A stretch of 64,000 bases of DNA. Source: Bartonella sp. M0177 (GTDB lineage Bacteria > Pseudomonadota > Alphaproteobacteria > Rhizobiales > Rhizobiaceae). Where the stretch lies: positions 1,736,001 through 1,800,000 of the forward strand of contig NZ_JACFOY010000001.1 in the NCBI RefSeq assembly GCF_016102285.1, given 5' to 3'. The notes beneath the pieces were generated by a model. It was not told where the DNA came from. It searched no databases and saw only the letters and a list, made by a program, of their open reading frames with translations. Below, in pieces: positions 39,081 to 49,151 of the stretch (positions are counted from its first letter, which is position 1; each line of letters starts with the position of its first letter). A program made the translations under genes and the position numbers.

Positions 39081-41828
39081 ATGACGTCATCAGCCAAAAA
39101 TCAACAATCCACGGAAGTAAAAAAAACGGCCAGGAAAACCCGGAAAACAACCGGCAAATCTGCCGAAGCGGGGTCGATTGCCGATTGGGCTGCGGATATT
39201 GAAAAGGCAGCCGAAAAGCCTGTCAAAAAACCGGTAAAAGTCAAAAAAGCCTCGACAAAGGGAACGCGCACATCGCGCGGAACATCCATTGGCGGCAAAG
39301 CAACAGCCAAACAGCGTGCAGCCGCCGGTCTTAACCCTGTGGCGGGACTTGATGTCGGGCTTGAAGACGCTTCAAAAATTTCCACCGGCGGCGCCACGGC
39401 AACCGTCGAGGCATTGTCCAAGCTCATTTCTTCCGGCAATCCGCTGTTTAAAAATGGCAAATTGTGGACGCCGCATCGTCCTGTCCGTCCGGAAAAATCG
39501 GAAGGCGGAATCCCATTCAAAATGGAAACGCCGTTTCTTCCCTCCGGTGACCAACCAACTGCAATCAAAGACCTTGTGGAAGGCATCAAAAATGGCGACC
39601 GCACACAGGTTTTGTTGGGCGTGACCGGCTCGGGTAAAACTTATACAATGGCGAAAGTCATTGAGGAAACGCAGCGCCCTGCCCTTATCCTTGCACCGAA
39701 CAAAACTTTGGCAGCACAGCTTTACGGCGAGTTCAAGAATTTCTTTCCGCACAATGCGGTGGAATATTTCGTTTCCTATTATGATTATTATCAGCCGGAA
39801 GCCTATGTACCGCGTTCCGACACCTATATTGAAAAGGAATCGTCGATCAATGAACAGATCGACCGGATGCGCCATGCGGCAACCCGTGCTGTTCTTGAAC
39901 GTGATGATGTTATTATCGTCGCGTCTGTTTCCTGTATCTATGGTATCGGTTCGGTCGAAACCTATACGGCAATGACATTCCAGATGCAGGTGGGCGACCA
40001 TCTCGACCAGCGCCAGCTTCTTGCCGATCTTGTTGCCCAGCAATATCGCCGGCAGGACATCAATTTTGTGCGCGGCTCGTTTCGTGTGAGAGGCGACACA
40101 ATTGAAATATTCCCTGCCCACCTGGAAGACCGTGCATGGAGGATTTCCCTGTTTGGTGACGAGATTGACGCAATTACCGAATTCGACCCGCTGACGGGGC
40201 AAAAAACCGGTGACCTGAAATCGGTTAAAATTTACGCGAATTCACACTATGTTACGCCGCGTCCGACACTTAATCAGGCGATCAAATCCATAAAGATAGA
40301 GCTTCGTGACCGTTTGGCGGAATTGAACAAGGCCGGACGGCTGCTTGAAGCCCAAAGGCTTGAACAGCGCACCACATTCGATCTTGAAATGCTGGAAGCA
40401 ACCGGAAGCTGTGCCGGCATTGAAAATTATTCGCGTTATCTCACAGGTCGCCAACCGGGTGAACCGCCGCCGACCATGTTTGAATATATTCCCGATAATG
40501 CCATTATCTTTACCGATGAAAGCCATGTCACCATTCCGCAAGTCGGCGGCATGTATCGCGGTGACTTCCGTCGTAAAGCAACATTGGCAGAATATGGTTT
40601 CAGGCTTCCTTCCTGCATGGATAACCGTCCCTTGCGGTTCGAGGAATGGGACGCCATGCGCCCGCAAACCATTGCGGTATCGGCAACGCCGGGAGCTTGG
40701 GAAATGGAACAGGCCGGCGGTGTTTTTGCCGAACAGGTCATTCGCCCGACAGGGTTAATCGACCCGCCGGTGGAAGTGCGCCCTGCCCGCAATCAGGTTG
40801 ACGATGTGCTTGGCGAAATCCGCAAGACCACCGAACAGGGTTACCGCAGTCTGGTGACAGTTCTCACCAAACGTATGGCCGAAGATTTGACCGAATATCT
40901 CCATGAACAGGGCATCCGTGTTCGCTACATGCATTCGGATATTGATACATTGGAAAGAATCGAGATTATCCGCGATTTGCGTTTGGGCGCATTCGATGTG
41001 CTTGTGGGCATCAACCTGTTGCGTGAAGGACTTGATATTCCCGAATGCGGTTTTGTTGCCATTCTTGATGCTGACAAGGAAGGGTTTTTGCGTTCGGAAA
41101 CGTCGCTTATCCAGACAATCGGTCGTGCTGCAAGAAATGTTGATGGCCGTGTTATCCTTTATGCCGATAATAAAACCGGCTCGATGGAAAGAGCATTGGC
41201 AGAAACTGAACGCCGCCGCGAAAAACAGCAGGCTTATAATATCGAGCATCACATCACACCATCAAGTGTGAAGAAGAATATCGCCGATATTCTCGACTCG
41301 GTTTACGAGCGCGATCATGTTCGTGCCGATATTTCCGAATTTGCTGAAGCTGGCAATATGGTTGGCAACAACCTTGCTGCCCATATCGAACATCTGGAAA
41401 AATTGATGCGCGACGCGGCTGCCGATCTCGATTTCGAGGAAGCGGCAAAATTGCGCGACGAGATCAAGCGCTTGCAGCAGACAGAGCTTGCCATTTCGGA
41501 TGATCCGCTCACACGAAATGTCGAAAAGACTATCGAGAGCGCAGAATTGTCACGCGACAAAACCAATAAAAAGGGACTCTTTGCCAACCCCGACCTTGAC
41601 CATATGGGACCGAATATGGATGTCGGGATTCTCCAAACGAACCCGAAAAACGGAAAATTCAGAAAAAATACGCTTGATGAAATGACGGTGAAACGCACGG
41701 AAGTCCCATTGGGCGAAAGTGTAAAGCCGATCAAACGCGAACGTATTGGACTGGGCTCTTTTGAAGACCCTGTGGAAGTTGCGCGCAAACGCCGTCGCCC
41801 CGGAAAAACCGGAAGACCCGGTCGTTAA
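39081..41828 (+). CDS. uvrB: excinuclease ABC subunit B
   Basis: A 915-residue damage-verification helicase of nucleotide excision repair. The core (about 150-800) has Walker [16 protein letters not shown], the DNA-clamping beta-hairpin region [15 protein letters not shown], a DEAH-like TDESHVT and motif [12 protein letters not shown] UvrC-binding UVR domain is near 770 ([18 protein letters not shown]). The first ~145 residues are a Lys/Ala/Thr-rich, histone-like extension ([16 protein letters not shown]), and about 100 residues follow the UVR domain. Such extensions are common in Rhizobiales UvrB. No GATC/LexA-type control element was found. Confidence 0.97.
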   Translation: MTSSAKNQQSTEVKKTARKTRKTTGKSAEAGSIADWAADIEKAAEKPVKKPVKVKKASTKGTRTSRGTSIGGKATAKQRAAAGLNPVAGLDVGLEDASKISTGGATATVEALSKLISSGNPLFKNGKLWTPHRPVRPEKSEGGIPFKMETPFLPSGDQPTAIKDLVEGIKNGDRTQVLLGVTGSGKTYTMAKVIEETQRPALILAPNKTLAAQLYGEFKNFFPHNAVEYFVSYYDYYQPEAYVPRSDTYIEKESSINEQIDRMRHAATRAVLERDDVIIVASVSCIYGIGSVETYTAMTFQMQVGDHLDQRQLLADLVAQQYRRQDINFVRGSFRVRGDTIEIFPAHLEDRAWRISLFGDEIDAITEFDPLTGQKTGDLKSVKIYANSHYVTPRPTLNQAIKSIKIELRDRLAELNKAGRLLEAQRLEQRTTFDLEMLEATGSCAGIENYSRYLTGRQPGEPPPTMFEYIPDNAIIFTDESHVTIPQVGGMYRGDFRRKATLAEYGFRLPSCMDNRPLRFEEWDAMRPQTIAVSATPGAWEMEQAGGVFAEQVIRPTGLIDPPVEVRPARNQVDDVLGEIRKTTEQGYRSLVTVLTKRMAEDLTEYLHEQGIRVRYMHSDIDTLERIEIIRDLRLGAFDVLVGINLLREGLDIPECGFVAILDADKEGFLRSETSLIQTIGRAARNVDGRVILYADNKTGSMERALAETERRREKQQAYNIEHHITPSSVKKNIADILDSVYERDHVRADISEFAEAGNMVGNNLAAHIEHLEKLMRDAAADLDFEEAAKLRDEIKRLQQTELAISDDPLTRNVEKTIESAELSRDKTNKKGLFANPDLDHMGPNMDVGILQTNPKNGKFRKNTLDEMTVKRTEVPLGESVKPIKRERIGLGSFEDPVEVARKRRRPGKTGRPGR

Positions 41829-42901
41829 AGCATACGGGGATCTGTGATAAAGGCATCATATGATACGGTGTAATACCGTCATCATGTGAAAGCCACGGCT
41901 TGTGTTTCATCCTGCTATGAAACGGTGTGCCTTCTGAACCACATGCAAATTTATCGGCTCCACTGGAGCAGGAGAGGAATTCCCCCAACCTTTTGTCAAT
42001 TCTCGTTCCGCGACAGTCTGTTTTATTGCAATGCAGTTCACTTTATTCTGATGCGGGCCGCTCCGGATAAAATGAATAGCCAGCTAATTTCATAACAAAA
42101 TTCAAAACAAAACGGTAAAAACATATTTTATAGAAAGAAAAAGAGGTTTTTTGGAATAAAAAAGTCCTTTTTATAAAGTTCGATACGAATACTTATCTCG
42201 ATAAGATGATATTCAAAAAAATTGTTCCGAAAAACCGGAAGACGCATCATATTTTTGTATCTCATTGTTTTTGTTTGTTTTTTCTTCCCTGTATAAAATT
42301 CGATCATTGTCTATATATTGATGTAAACCTCCCGTTAAAACAATTTTCGTCTGACCGGAATCTAAAATATGACATTTTTTCCCATTAAAAATAACAGCTC
42401 TTTGTATATCTAAAAAACCGCTATTTTCCGGCGTAAAACTCAAGAAAAAGAGGACGTAAAAAGGTTATTCCGTGGCAGGATTCTGCGCTTGTCGAACATG
42501 TTATTGAACATGTTCCATAAAAAACTTTCAATCGGTTTATACAACAGTTACACTTTCGTTTTTCAACAATCAAAAGAATAAATTTATAAAAACACTTGCA
42601 AAATCCAAGAATTTAATCCAATCTATATAGGTTCGGGCATTTTACGAACATTGGAAGACTATTAACAGGCGTGCCAAGACCGCTATAAGTTTTGGGCTGG
42701 TAACAATGCGACATCCGGTTTTAACCGATGCCGTGAACCATTGAAAAATGGGAATTATTGGCTGATGCTGTGTTGTAACCGGTAAATAGAGTGCTTTCCA
42801 GACTTCAAGAACTGCCTGCATGGTGCCGTTTGCGCATGGTGCGTGGAGCGGTGTTTATTATTAGACCTGTTGTTACAGGTAACTGAATGAGGAAACATTC
42901 T
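41829..42901. other. 1.07-kb AT-rich region upstream of the second csp gene
   Basis: No supported gene. From about 42080 to 42660 it is strongly AT-rich. A 76-codon minus-strand frame (42443-42213, TTG start) has no ribosome-binding site. The last ~250 bp could be a long csp leader. Confidence 0.4.
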
Positions 42902-43117
42902 ATGGCACAGACCGGGGAAGTAAAGTTTTTTAACAACGACAAAGGTTTCGGTTTTATCAAGCCGGATGATGGTGGCGCAGACATTTTCGTGCACATCTCT
43001 GCTGTTCAGGCTTCAGGCCTGACAGGGCTTACCGATGCACAGAAAGTATCTTTTGATACCGAACCTGACCGTCGTGGTAAAGGCCCTAAAGCCGTGAATA
43101 TCACAATTATCGGCTAA
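42902..43117 (+). CDS. cold shock protein (CspA family)
   Basis: A 71-residue single cold-shock domain with RNP1 KGFGFI and RNP2 IFVHIS intact (GEVKFFNNDKGFGFIKPDD, GGADIFVHISAVQ). It is a paralogue of the protein encoded at 24666. The start is MAQTGEVKFF, preceded by GAGGA; an in-frame codon 15 nt upstream is less likely. The last segment, RRGKGPKAVNITIIG, is typical of alphaproteobacterial Csp. The gene lies behind a long gene-free stretch and ends at a clear terminator. Confidence 0.95.
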   Translation: MAQTGEVKFFNNDKGFGFIKPDDGGADIFVHISAVQASGLTGLTDAQKVSFDTEPDRRGKGPKAVNITIIG

Positions 43118-43169
43118 GCTTTATTGGCCAAGCTTTATCGGCTGCGTTTCAGCCGGTAGTTTTTTTGAA

Positions 43170-43196
43170 GCCGGGTTTTATAACCCGGTTTTTTTT
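43170..43196 (+). terminator. Rho-independent terminator of the second csp gene
   Basis: The stem CCGGGTT / AACCCGG with a 4-nt loop is followed by eight T, about 50 nt after the stop codon. Confidence 0.9.
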
Positions 43197-43349
43197 GCTC
43201 ATGACTTGTTACAAAAAAATAAAAATTGTGATGGAAAAAAAAGATGAATATCTTATTTACCATAAGAAAGTCATAAGCTTCGTTCAGGCTGTGTTCAGAA
43301 AATCAGCTATAGAATTGTTTTCATGAAACGAATTCAAAGGAGTTCAACC

Positions 43350-43820
43350 ATGAAGAATTTTGCAAAATTGGCAATGCTTTCTGCCGTTTCGGCAGTGATG
43401 GTTGTGGCCCCGCTTGCCGGTGCATCGGCTCACGATCATTATTGGCATGGTCCGGGATATTGGGATGGCCCGCGTTATTGGGATCATCACCATCATCACC
43501 ACGATCATGGAGATGCCGTCGCTGCCGGTGTCGTCGGCCTTGCCGCCGGTGCGCTAATTGGCAGCGCCTTGTCACAACCCTCACAACCTCAGGTCATTTA
43601 TCAGGCTCCGCCGCCGCCGGCCTATTATCCGGCAGCACCAAGATATTATCAGCCAGCTCGTCCTTACTATCCACCGGCACCGACCGCCTATAAACCGATC
43701 TATCAGCCGTGGACTCCCGGTTGGCGCGCCTATTGCTCGCACAAATACCGCTCGTTCAATCCACGGACCGGCACCTATCGGGGCGTTGATGGCCTCAACC
43801 ATTTCTGCAATGCCAACTGA
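43350..43820 (+). CDS. BA14K-family secreted protein
   Basis: A 156-residue exported protein. The signal peptide ends near GASA-HD. A His-rich segment (HHHHHHDH) follows, then a glycine-zipper membrane-like stretch (AVAAGVVGLAAGALIGSAL), a Pro/Tyr-rich linker and a C-terminal BA14K domain (PF07886). That domain begins near WRAYCSHKYRSFNPRTGTYRG and ends with a second Cys. Brucella BA14K is an immunoreactive, lectin-like protein needed for normal LPS; function here is inferred. A strong AAGGAG site lies before the ATG. A decayed partial copy lies 200 bp downstream. Confidence 0.88.
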   Translation: MKNFAKLAMLSAVSAVMVVAPLAGASAHDHYWHGPGYWDGPRYWDHHHHHHDHGDAVAAGVVGLAAGALIGSALSQPSQPQVIYQAPPPPAYYPAAPRYYQPARPYYPPAPTAYKPIYQPWTPGWRAYCSHKYRSFNPRTGTYRGVDGLNHFCNAN

Positions 43821-43840
43821 TTTGAAGGCATTCGTCATTA

Positions 43841-43873
43841 AAAAATACCCGGCCATGTGTCGGGTATTTTTTT
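43841..43873 (+). terminator. Rho-independent terminator of the BA14K gene
   Basis: The stem AAAATACCCG / CGGGTATTTT is followed by further T, 21 nt after the stop codon. Confidence 0.88.
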
Positions 43874-44020
43874 AAACTCGATTGATCTTAAAAAACGTTT
43901 CCACTTGCTTTTCTTCGCACATAGAAAAAAGTAATTGATCAGGGCACCGCAATCGTTTCTGTGGTTATTATGATTTGAAGCTCAGAGGATGATCTAGACA
44001 CAGAATTATCCGCTTCCAAC

Positions 44021-44220
44021 AGTCTTCCCACCCTATTATCCTGCTCTTCAAACTATTATTCGCGAGCTCGTCCTTACCATCCGCCCGCATGGGCTTACTA
44101 TAAGCCGGTCTATCAGCCGTGGACTGGGCGGTTGGCGTGGCAATTCAACCTAGAAATACCGGTCGTTCAATCCGTGTAGCGGTTGATCACGAGGCGCGTT
44201 ATGGATTCAACCACTTTTAG
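44021..44220 (+). pseudogene. decayed partial copy of the BA14K gene
   Basis: This stretch aligns with the 3' part of the intact BA14K gene (about 43600-43810). Shared segments include GAGCTCGTCCTTACCATCC versus CAGCTCGTCCTTACTATCC, TCTATCAGCCGTGGACT in both, and AATACCGGTCGTTCAATCC versus AATACCGCTCGTTCAATCC. Insertions, frame changes and stop codons break the frame, and there is no start or signal peptide. It looks like an old tandem duplication that has decayed. Confidence 0.8.
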
Positions 44221-44560
44221 AAGATAGCAAGCTTTAGCCAGTGAAAGCCGCTATCCTGAATATCTTAAAAGAAATTATCGTCAATTTGACAGGGAGAAGA
44301 AAACGCCATTTGGCCTATCAGTTTGGCAAATCTTTTATTGATACCGACAAACCTGTTTTTTTAACAATCCGGATTACGAGTGAACCGGTTTCCTTTGCCT
44401 CTAAAGGAATAGACGGGAGGTTTTCGAATTTGCTGGTTACCGATTTGATGTGGCGCGATAGTCTTTGATTGGCATAGACTTAAAAGGGCAAAAGCAATGA
44501 TCAGCAGAAGCTGTTTCAAGACTTTTGGCCACCATCGCCGCACCTCTCACACTTTCTCGC

Positions 44561-45205
44561 TCAAATATCTTGCAAAAACGGATTATGGCGCTTTTCTTCT
44601 CCGATCGTGCTCATCTCCCCGTGTCCACTGATGAAAGTCACGTCATCGCCCAAAGGCAAAACCTTTTCTTTTAGCGAACGGATAAGATCCGGATAGGAAC
44701 AGAAAGGAAAATCTGTTCTTCCGATCGAATTGTGGAAAAGAACATCGCCAACAAGCGCCAATTTCACTTCCGCATTGAAATAGATAACGTGACCGGGTGC
44801 ATGACCGGGCGTGTAAAAGACTTCGAATTTATGGCCGCCACAATCCAGAATTTCGCCTTCTTCAAGCCAACGGTCGGGAGCGCAATTTCGAATACCTGTC
44901 ATCCGGTAAGAACGGGCTTTTTCAACGAGATTTTCCATAAGCGGTTTATCGGCAATATTGGAGCCGATTATAGGAACATTCAAATTTTCCTTTGCTTCCA
45001 TTGCTCCCCCTGCATGGTCAACATGGCCATGGGTTATCCAGATTGCGCCAACTTTCACACCGGTCTTTTTGATAGCTTCGGCAATAAGCGGCCAATCACC
45101 ACCCGGATCGACAAGCACGCCTTCTTTGGTTTCATCATCATAAAGAAGTGTGCAATTTTGCTGGAAAACCGTTACCGGTATGATTGTTGCTTTCAAGTTT
45201 CCCAT
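44561..45205 (-). CDS. MBL-fold metallo-hydrolase, YcbL/glyoxalase II-like
   Basis: A 214-residue single-domain metallo-beta-lactamase-fold protein. The metal-binding motif THGHVDHAGG is near residues 58-67. Further ligands are in YTPGHAPGHV (His near 137) and in SGHGEMSTIGEEKRHNP near the C-terminus. It resembles YcbL-type, glyoxalase II-like hydrolases, which cleave thioesters such as S-lactoylglutathione in some cases. It lacks the C-terminal substrate domain of true GloB. The substrate is not certain. It is divergent from the two-component genes. Confidence 0.88.
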   Translation of the reverse strand: MGNLKATIIPVTVFQQNCTLLYDDETKEGVLVDPGGDWPLIAEAIKKTGVKVGAIWITHGHVDHAGGAMEAKENLNVPIIGSNIADKPLMENLVEKARSYRMTGIRNCAPDRWLEEGEILDCGGHKFEVFYTPGHAPGHVIYFNAEVKLALVGDVLFHNSIGRTDFPFCSYPDLIRSLKEKVLPLGDDVTFISGHGEMSTIGEEKRHNPFLQDI

Positions 45206-45695
45206 CGGTTTTCCTTCGCTCTTCGTTAAAATATTTTAGAAAATATATCGACTTTCGATTTATCAATATCAAGAGAGCCAAATCAATAAGCAAAACATCC
45301 GGGCTTTCATAAAGGCTTGCGGTTTCAAATTTTATAAAGTCTATTCTTGTTTCGCGTTCATGCTGAAAAGAACCGCTTATTTGATCTATTTTTCTAAATA
45401 AATAACCTTTGGTATAGAATGTTTGTTCATTCATCCTTTTAAAAACAATGAACAGTTTTTTTAAAAACATCGCCGATATTTATAAGAAATCGCTTTTGAG
45501 CTGCAAATATGTACTCTTATATCATTATACAAAATCACCGAACCGTTTTGCTGCAAACTATTATTTTTCAAATATTATCCGTTAAGATTGGCAAGCTTGT
45601 CATGGTATTGCCTAAAATGGGGCGCAACAAGAAACCGGTTCTCTCGACAGAGGTGGATTCTTCCGATAAACTTGCTTCAATCCGGACATGAGAAA
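45206..45695. other. intergenic region between the MBL and response-regulator genes
   Basis: About 490 bp, AT-rich, between divergent genes. It should contain both promoters. No gene is supported. Confidence 0.35.
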
Positions 45696-46400
45696 ATGAC
45701 AGAACAGAATACAAAATTATCTGATGATGCTCCCCATCTACTTGTTATAGACGACGACACGCGCATACGCAGTCTTTTGTCACAATATCTTGTCCAGAAC
45801 GGCTTTCGTGTGTCAGTCGCCGCCAGTGCCGATGAAGCGCGCCGCAAATTGGCCGGACTTGATTTTGATCTCCTGATTGTCGACGTTATGATGCCGGGCG
45901 AAAACGGCATTTCGCTCACGCGTTCGCTGCGCGAAACAAAAACGGTTCCGATATTGATGCTTACGGCCTTGTCAGAAACCGACAGCCGCATTGACGGGCT
46001 TGAAGCGGGGGCGGATGACTATCTGCCCAAACCATTTGATCCACGCGAGCTTCTGTTGCGTGTCAACGCCATTTTGCGCCGTGGCAGTGCCAATGGTCAA
46101 CCGAAGATCGAACAACTGGTGTTTGGCCCCTATACATTTTCGATTGCCAAGAAAGAACTGAAAAAATCCGGTGAAGTCATCAAGCTCACAGATCGCGAAC
46201 AGGATATAATGGTTATCTTTGCCGAACATGCCGGTACAACCATTCCACGCCATAAACTTGCAACAGGTGAAGGCGAAGTGGGTGAACGTACGATTGATGT
46301 ACAGATCAACCGGTTACGCCGGAAGATCGAAAATGATCCGGCCAATCCGGTTTATTTGCAAACAGTACGTGGCATCGGCTACAAGCTTTCAATCGAATAG
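45696..46400 (+). CDS. OmpR/PhoB-family response regulator
   Basis: A 234-residue regulator. The receiver domain (about 12-125) has the phosphoacceptor Asp63 in LLIVDVMMPGENG, the acidic pocket IDDD and the Lys of PKPFDP. The C-terminal winged helix (about 140-234) ends in VQINRLRRKIENDPANPVYL. It resembles PetR-type regulators of alphaproteobacteria, named for cytochrome bc1 control in Rhodobacter, but orthology is not proven. The start was taken at MTEQNTKLSD; an upstream extension does not fit the family. A sensor kinase gene follows after 9 nt. Confidence 0.92.
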   Translation: MTEQNTKLSDDAPHLLVIDDDTRIRSLLSQYLVQNGFRVSVAASADEARRKLAGLDFDLLIVDVMMPGENGISLTRSLRETKTVPILMLTALSETDSRIDGLEAGADDYLPKPFDPRELLLRVNAILRRGSANGQPKIEQLVFGPYTFSIAKKELKKSGEVIKLTDREQDIMVIFAEHAGTTIPRHKLATGEGEVGERTIDVQINRLRRKIENDPANPVYLQTVRGIGYKLSIE

Positions 46401-46409
46401 GATAATAGA

Positions 46410-47750
46410 ATGGCCGGGCCTATCAACAGTTTTGGCCGTTGGCTGGCAAAGAAAATGCCAAAGCGCCTTTATGCGCGCTCGCTCATTATCATCATTGCCC
46501 CGATGGTTCTGTTACAATCGGTTATTGCCTATGTGTTTATGGAACGCCATTGGCAAATGGTGACAGAGCGTCTGTCAACCGCAGTCGTTCGTGATATTTC
46601 GGCCATTATCGACATTATCGAAACCTATCCGCAAGATGATAATTACAACAATATTACCCGTATTGCCCAGCAGCGCATGGGGCTCAACATTTCCATTCTT
46701 CCACCTGACCCTCTGCCTCCTCCGGGGCCAAAGCCTTTCTTTGCCATTCTTGATTATTTCTTGAGTGAAGAAATCACCCGCCAGATCAACCGTCCGTTCT
46801 GGATTGATACGGTGGGGGATTCCGATCTTGTCGAAATCCGCATCCGGCTTGATAACCATGTATTGCGTGTCTTTGCCATGCGCTCGCAAGCTTATGCATC
46901 GAATACCGGTATTTTCTTAAGCTGGATGATCGGCACGGCACTTGTTTTGTTGATCATTGCTATTTTCTTTTTGAGAAACCAGATCAAACCGATCCAGCAG
47001 CTCGCCACCGCGGCCGACAGTTTCGGGCGCGGCTTGCCTTTGCCGGAAGGCTTCGAGCCAAGAGGTGCTGAAGAAGTGCGCCGCGCCGGAACTGCATTTT
47101 TACGAATGCGCAAAAGAATCGAACGGCAGATCGAACAACGCACTATGATGCTTTCAGGTGTCAGTCATGATTTGCGCACGATTCTGACCCGCTTCAAATT
47201 ACAATTGGCCTTGGCAAAAGGAAGTTTCGATACAGCACCTCTCGAACAGGATATTGCCGACATGCAGAATATGTTGGAAGGCTATCTTGCCTTTGCCCGT
47301 GGAGAGGGAACGGAAAATGTTGGCGAGCTCGATTTGAGCGAATTGATGAAGACGCTCCAAAAGGATGCAAAACTGCGCGAACGCGGTTTTGTATATCAGA
47401 TAGAGGGTTCTCCTCTCGTCCAATTGAAACCGAAAGCATTTTCAAGGCTTGTCAGCAATCTGGTTTCAAACAGTTTCCGTTATGCCAAAAACGTTGATGT
47501 CGCCATTGTTCATGGTGACAATGACCTTGTCATCATTATTGATGATGATGGGCCGGGTATTCCAGCCAATATGCGCGAGGAAGTGTTCAAACCTTTCTTC
47601 CGGCTTGACGAGGCGCGCAATCAGGATGCGAGCGGTACCGGCCTTGGCTTGTCGATTGCTCAGGATATTGCCCGAAGCCATGGCGGCAATATTGTGCTTG
47701 ATGATAGCCCGACAGGTGGCTTGCGCGTCATTGTTGAAATTCCGCTCTAG
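46410..47750 (+). CDS. EnvZ-like sensor histidine kinase
   Basis: A 446-residue membrane kinase partnered with the preceding regulator. It has a first membrane segment (about 24-43), a periplasmic sensor region (44-165), a second segment (166-188) and a HAMP domain (about 188-240). The DHp domain has the phosphorylated His253 in SGVSHDLRTILTRFKLQLA. The ATPase domain has an N box (SRLVSNLVSNSFRYA), DDDGPGIP and GTGLGLSIAQDIA. The signal sensed is unknown. The two genes form one operon, ending before the DUF3008 gene. Confidence 0.93.
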   Translation: MAGPINSFGRWLAKKMPKRLYARSLIIIIAPMVLLQSVIAYVFMERHWQMVTERLSTAVVRDISAIIDIIETYPQDDNYNNITRIAQQRMGLNISILPPDPLPPPGPKPFFAILDYFLSEEITRQINRPFWIDTVGDSDLVEIRIRLDNHVLRVFAMRSQAYASNTGIFLSWMIGTALVLLIIAIFFLRNQIKPIQQLATAADSFGRGLPLPEGFEPRGAEEVRRAGTAFLRMRKRIERQIEQRTMMLSGVSHDLRTILTRFKLQLALAKGSFDTAPLEQDIADMQNMLEGYLAFARGEGTENVGELDLSELMKTLQKDAKLRERGFVYQIEGSPLVQLKPKAFSRLVSNLVSNSFRYAKNVDVAIVHGDNDLVIIIDDDGPGIPANMREEVFKPFFRLDEARNQDASGTGLGLSIAQDIARSHGGNIVLDDSPTGGLRVIVEIPL

Positions 47751-47868
47751 CGCCCGATATGAAAAGGAATAGGCATTTGTTTTGACCATATTCCCGAGAA
47801 CCGTCAAAGCACGGACTGTCAGGGATTTGTTCTGCTCTTATGCCGTTCTTTTCAGAAAGGAAATCATC

Positions 47869-48066
47869 ATGCCAGCACGTTCCAAAGTCCAGCAGGAAGC
47901 AGCCGGAGCAGCCCTTGCAGCCAAACGCGGCAAAAGACCGGTAAGCTCGCTACAAGGGGCTTCCAAAAAAATGGAACAATCCATGACGGAAGAACAACTT
48001 GAAGATTTTGCATCCACCAAGCGCAAAGATTTACCCGACAATATCGGCAAAAAATCAAAAAAATAA
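47869..48066 (+). CDS. DUF3008 family small basic protein
   Basis: A 65-residue, Lys-rich cytosolic protein that begins MPARSKVQQEAAGAALAAKRGK and ends DLPDNIGKKSKK. This is the pattern of DUF3008 (PF11450), common in alphaproteobacteria. Several members are stress-induced and lie near general-stress genes, but function is unknown. GAAAGGAAATCATC precedes this ATG. A frame beginning 29 codons upstream lacks a ribosome-binding site. It lies 118 nt behind the histidine kinase gene. Confidence 0.85.
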   Translation: MPARSKVQQEAAGAALAAKRGKRPVSSLQGASKKMEQSMTEEQLEDFASTKRKDLPDNIGKKSKK

Positions 48067-48721
48067 AAAGCGGTATGTCTCCGTCACACCCCCGATAGAG
48101 GCAACCCGCCCTGTTTTCATCAAGAGCAGCTCAAAAAAGCTAACTGCCCTGTTCTAATAGTAACGCTTGTACCCATATTATGATCGGCGCAACGGGAACA
48201 ATGTGCTGTTCTCGCCGGTCTTACAATTCCATGTTTTTCCGCAGGCTTATTTATTATCTTTGGTGGTCAAACGAGCCGCCTCCCCCTATCATTCAGAGTG
48301 ACGTGCCGATGACAAATCCTTATCGGTATGCTTAAAAAACCGGTTTGCTGAAAGGAGCAGTTTACAACGCCATTCGTCAGTGTTTGCAGAAAGACAACAT
48401 TTTTTGTAAAAATAAAAGCCGCCTCCCCTTCTGCACAACGATTATTCCCGATTGCGAAAGCCACTCTTTTTCGGGCATTGATAAAGAAGAGATCGAGTGA
48501 CTGGAATTTTTTAATAAAATACTGATTGGCCTTTTTGGGTAAAGTAATGAATGGGTTTGAGCCAGATTGCCACCCATTGCCCGATAACAACCATGAAAAA
48601 GTGCGGCTCACCTTACCCGAACAAGCACGCTATCAGTTTCCGGTTCACGCAGGAAGTCGAGCGAAGCCGTCGTCAAGGTTCAATCATTTTCTCCCGCGAA
48701 AAGCCGGAGCATTGATATTCG
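48067..48721. other. intergenic region between DUF3008 and csaA genes
   Basis: About 650 bp between convergent genes. No gene, RNA fold or clear terminator was recognised. Confidence 0.35.
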
Positions 48722-49060
48722 TTAGAATATACGACCGCCGACAGGAACTTCTTTTGACGGTTCGAGAAGCACGACATCACCGTTTTCATCCGGCAGACCA
48801 AGAGTGAGCACTTCCGACATGAACGGGCCGATCTGGCGCGGCGGGAAATTGACAACACAAAGGACTTCGCGACCGACAAGCTCATCAAGTTTATAATGCA
48901 CGGTTATCTGGGCTGATGAAAGTTTGACACCAACCTCTTTGCCGAAATCGATTTTCAGCTTATAGGCAGGTTTGCGCGCTTCCGGAAAAGCTTTTGCCTC
49001 GATAATCTTTCCGACACGAATATCGACTTTTAAAAAATCATCAAAACTGATTTCTGCCAC
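48722..49060 (-). CDS. csaA: CsaA-like tRNA-binding protein
   Basis: A 112-residue protein made of one tRNA-binding OB fold (PF01588), as in the C-terminus of methionyl-tRNA synthetase and Trbp111. Conserved parts are FLKVDIRVGKIIEAKAFPEA, KLKIDFGKEVGVKLSSAQIT and VNFPPRQIGPFMSEVLTLG. CsaA was named as an export-related chaperone in Bacillus, and the bacterial proteins form dimers. AGGAG lies upstream of the ATG. It stands alone, convergent with the DUF3008 gene. Confidence 0.93.
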   Translation of the reverse strand: MAEISFDDFLKVDIRVGKIIEAKAFPEARKPAYKLKIDFGKEVGVKLSSAQITVHYKLDELVGREVLCVVNFPPRQIGPFMSEVLTLGLPDENGDVVLLEPSKEVPVGGRIF

Positions 49061-49151
49061 CGCACATACTCCTTTTTATTGCCAACCTTTTTTATCACCG
49101 GTCTTTTTTTATCGCTGGCACTTTTAACCGGCAGTCAAAAAACATATCCGA

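Noticed and set aside
42213-42443. 76-codon minus-strand frame with a vaguely PilZ-like segment
   Set aside because: It begins with TTG without a ribosome-binding site in very AT-rich DNA; the resemblance is too weak to support a call.
43938-43952. The short string GGCACCGCAATCG occurs here and again near 61953
   Set aside because: Only 13 bases are shared and the flanks are unrelated; it is not a repeat family.
44241-44468. 75-codon plus-strand frame after the BA14K pseudogene
   Set aside because: No ribosome-binding site and no recognisable sequence; more likely chance.
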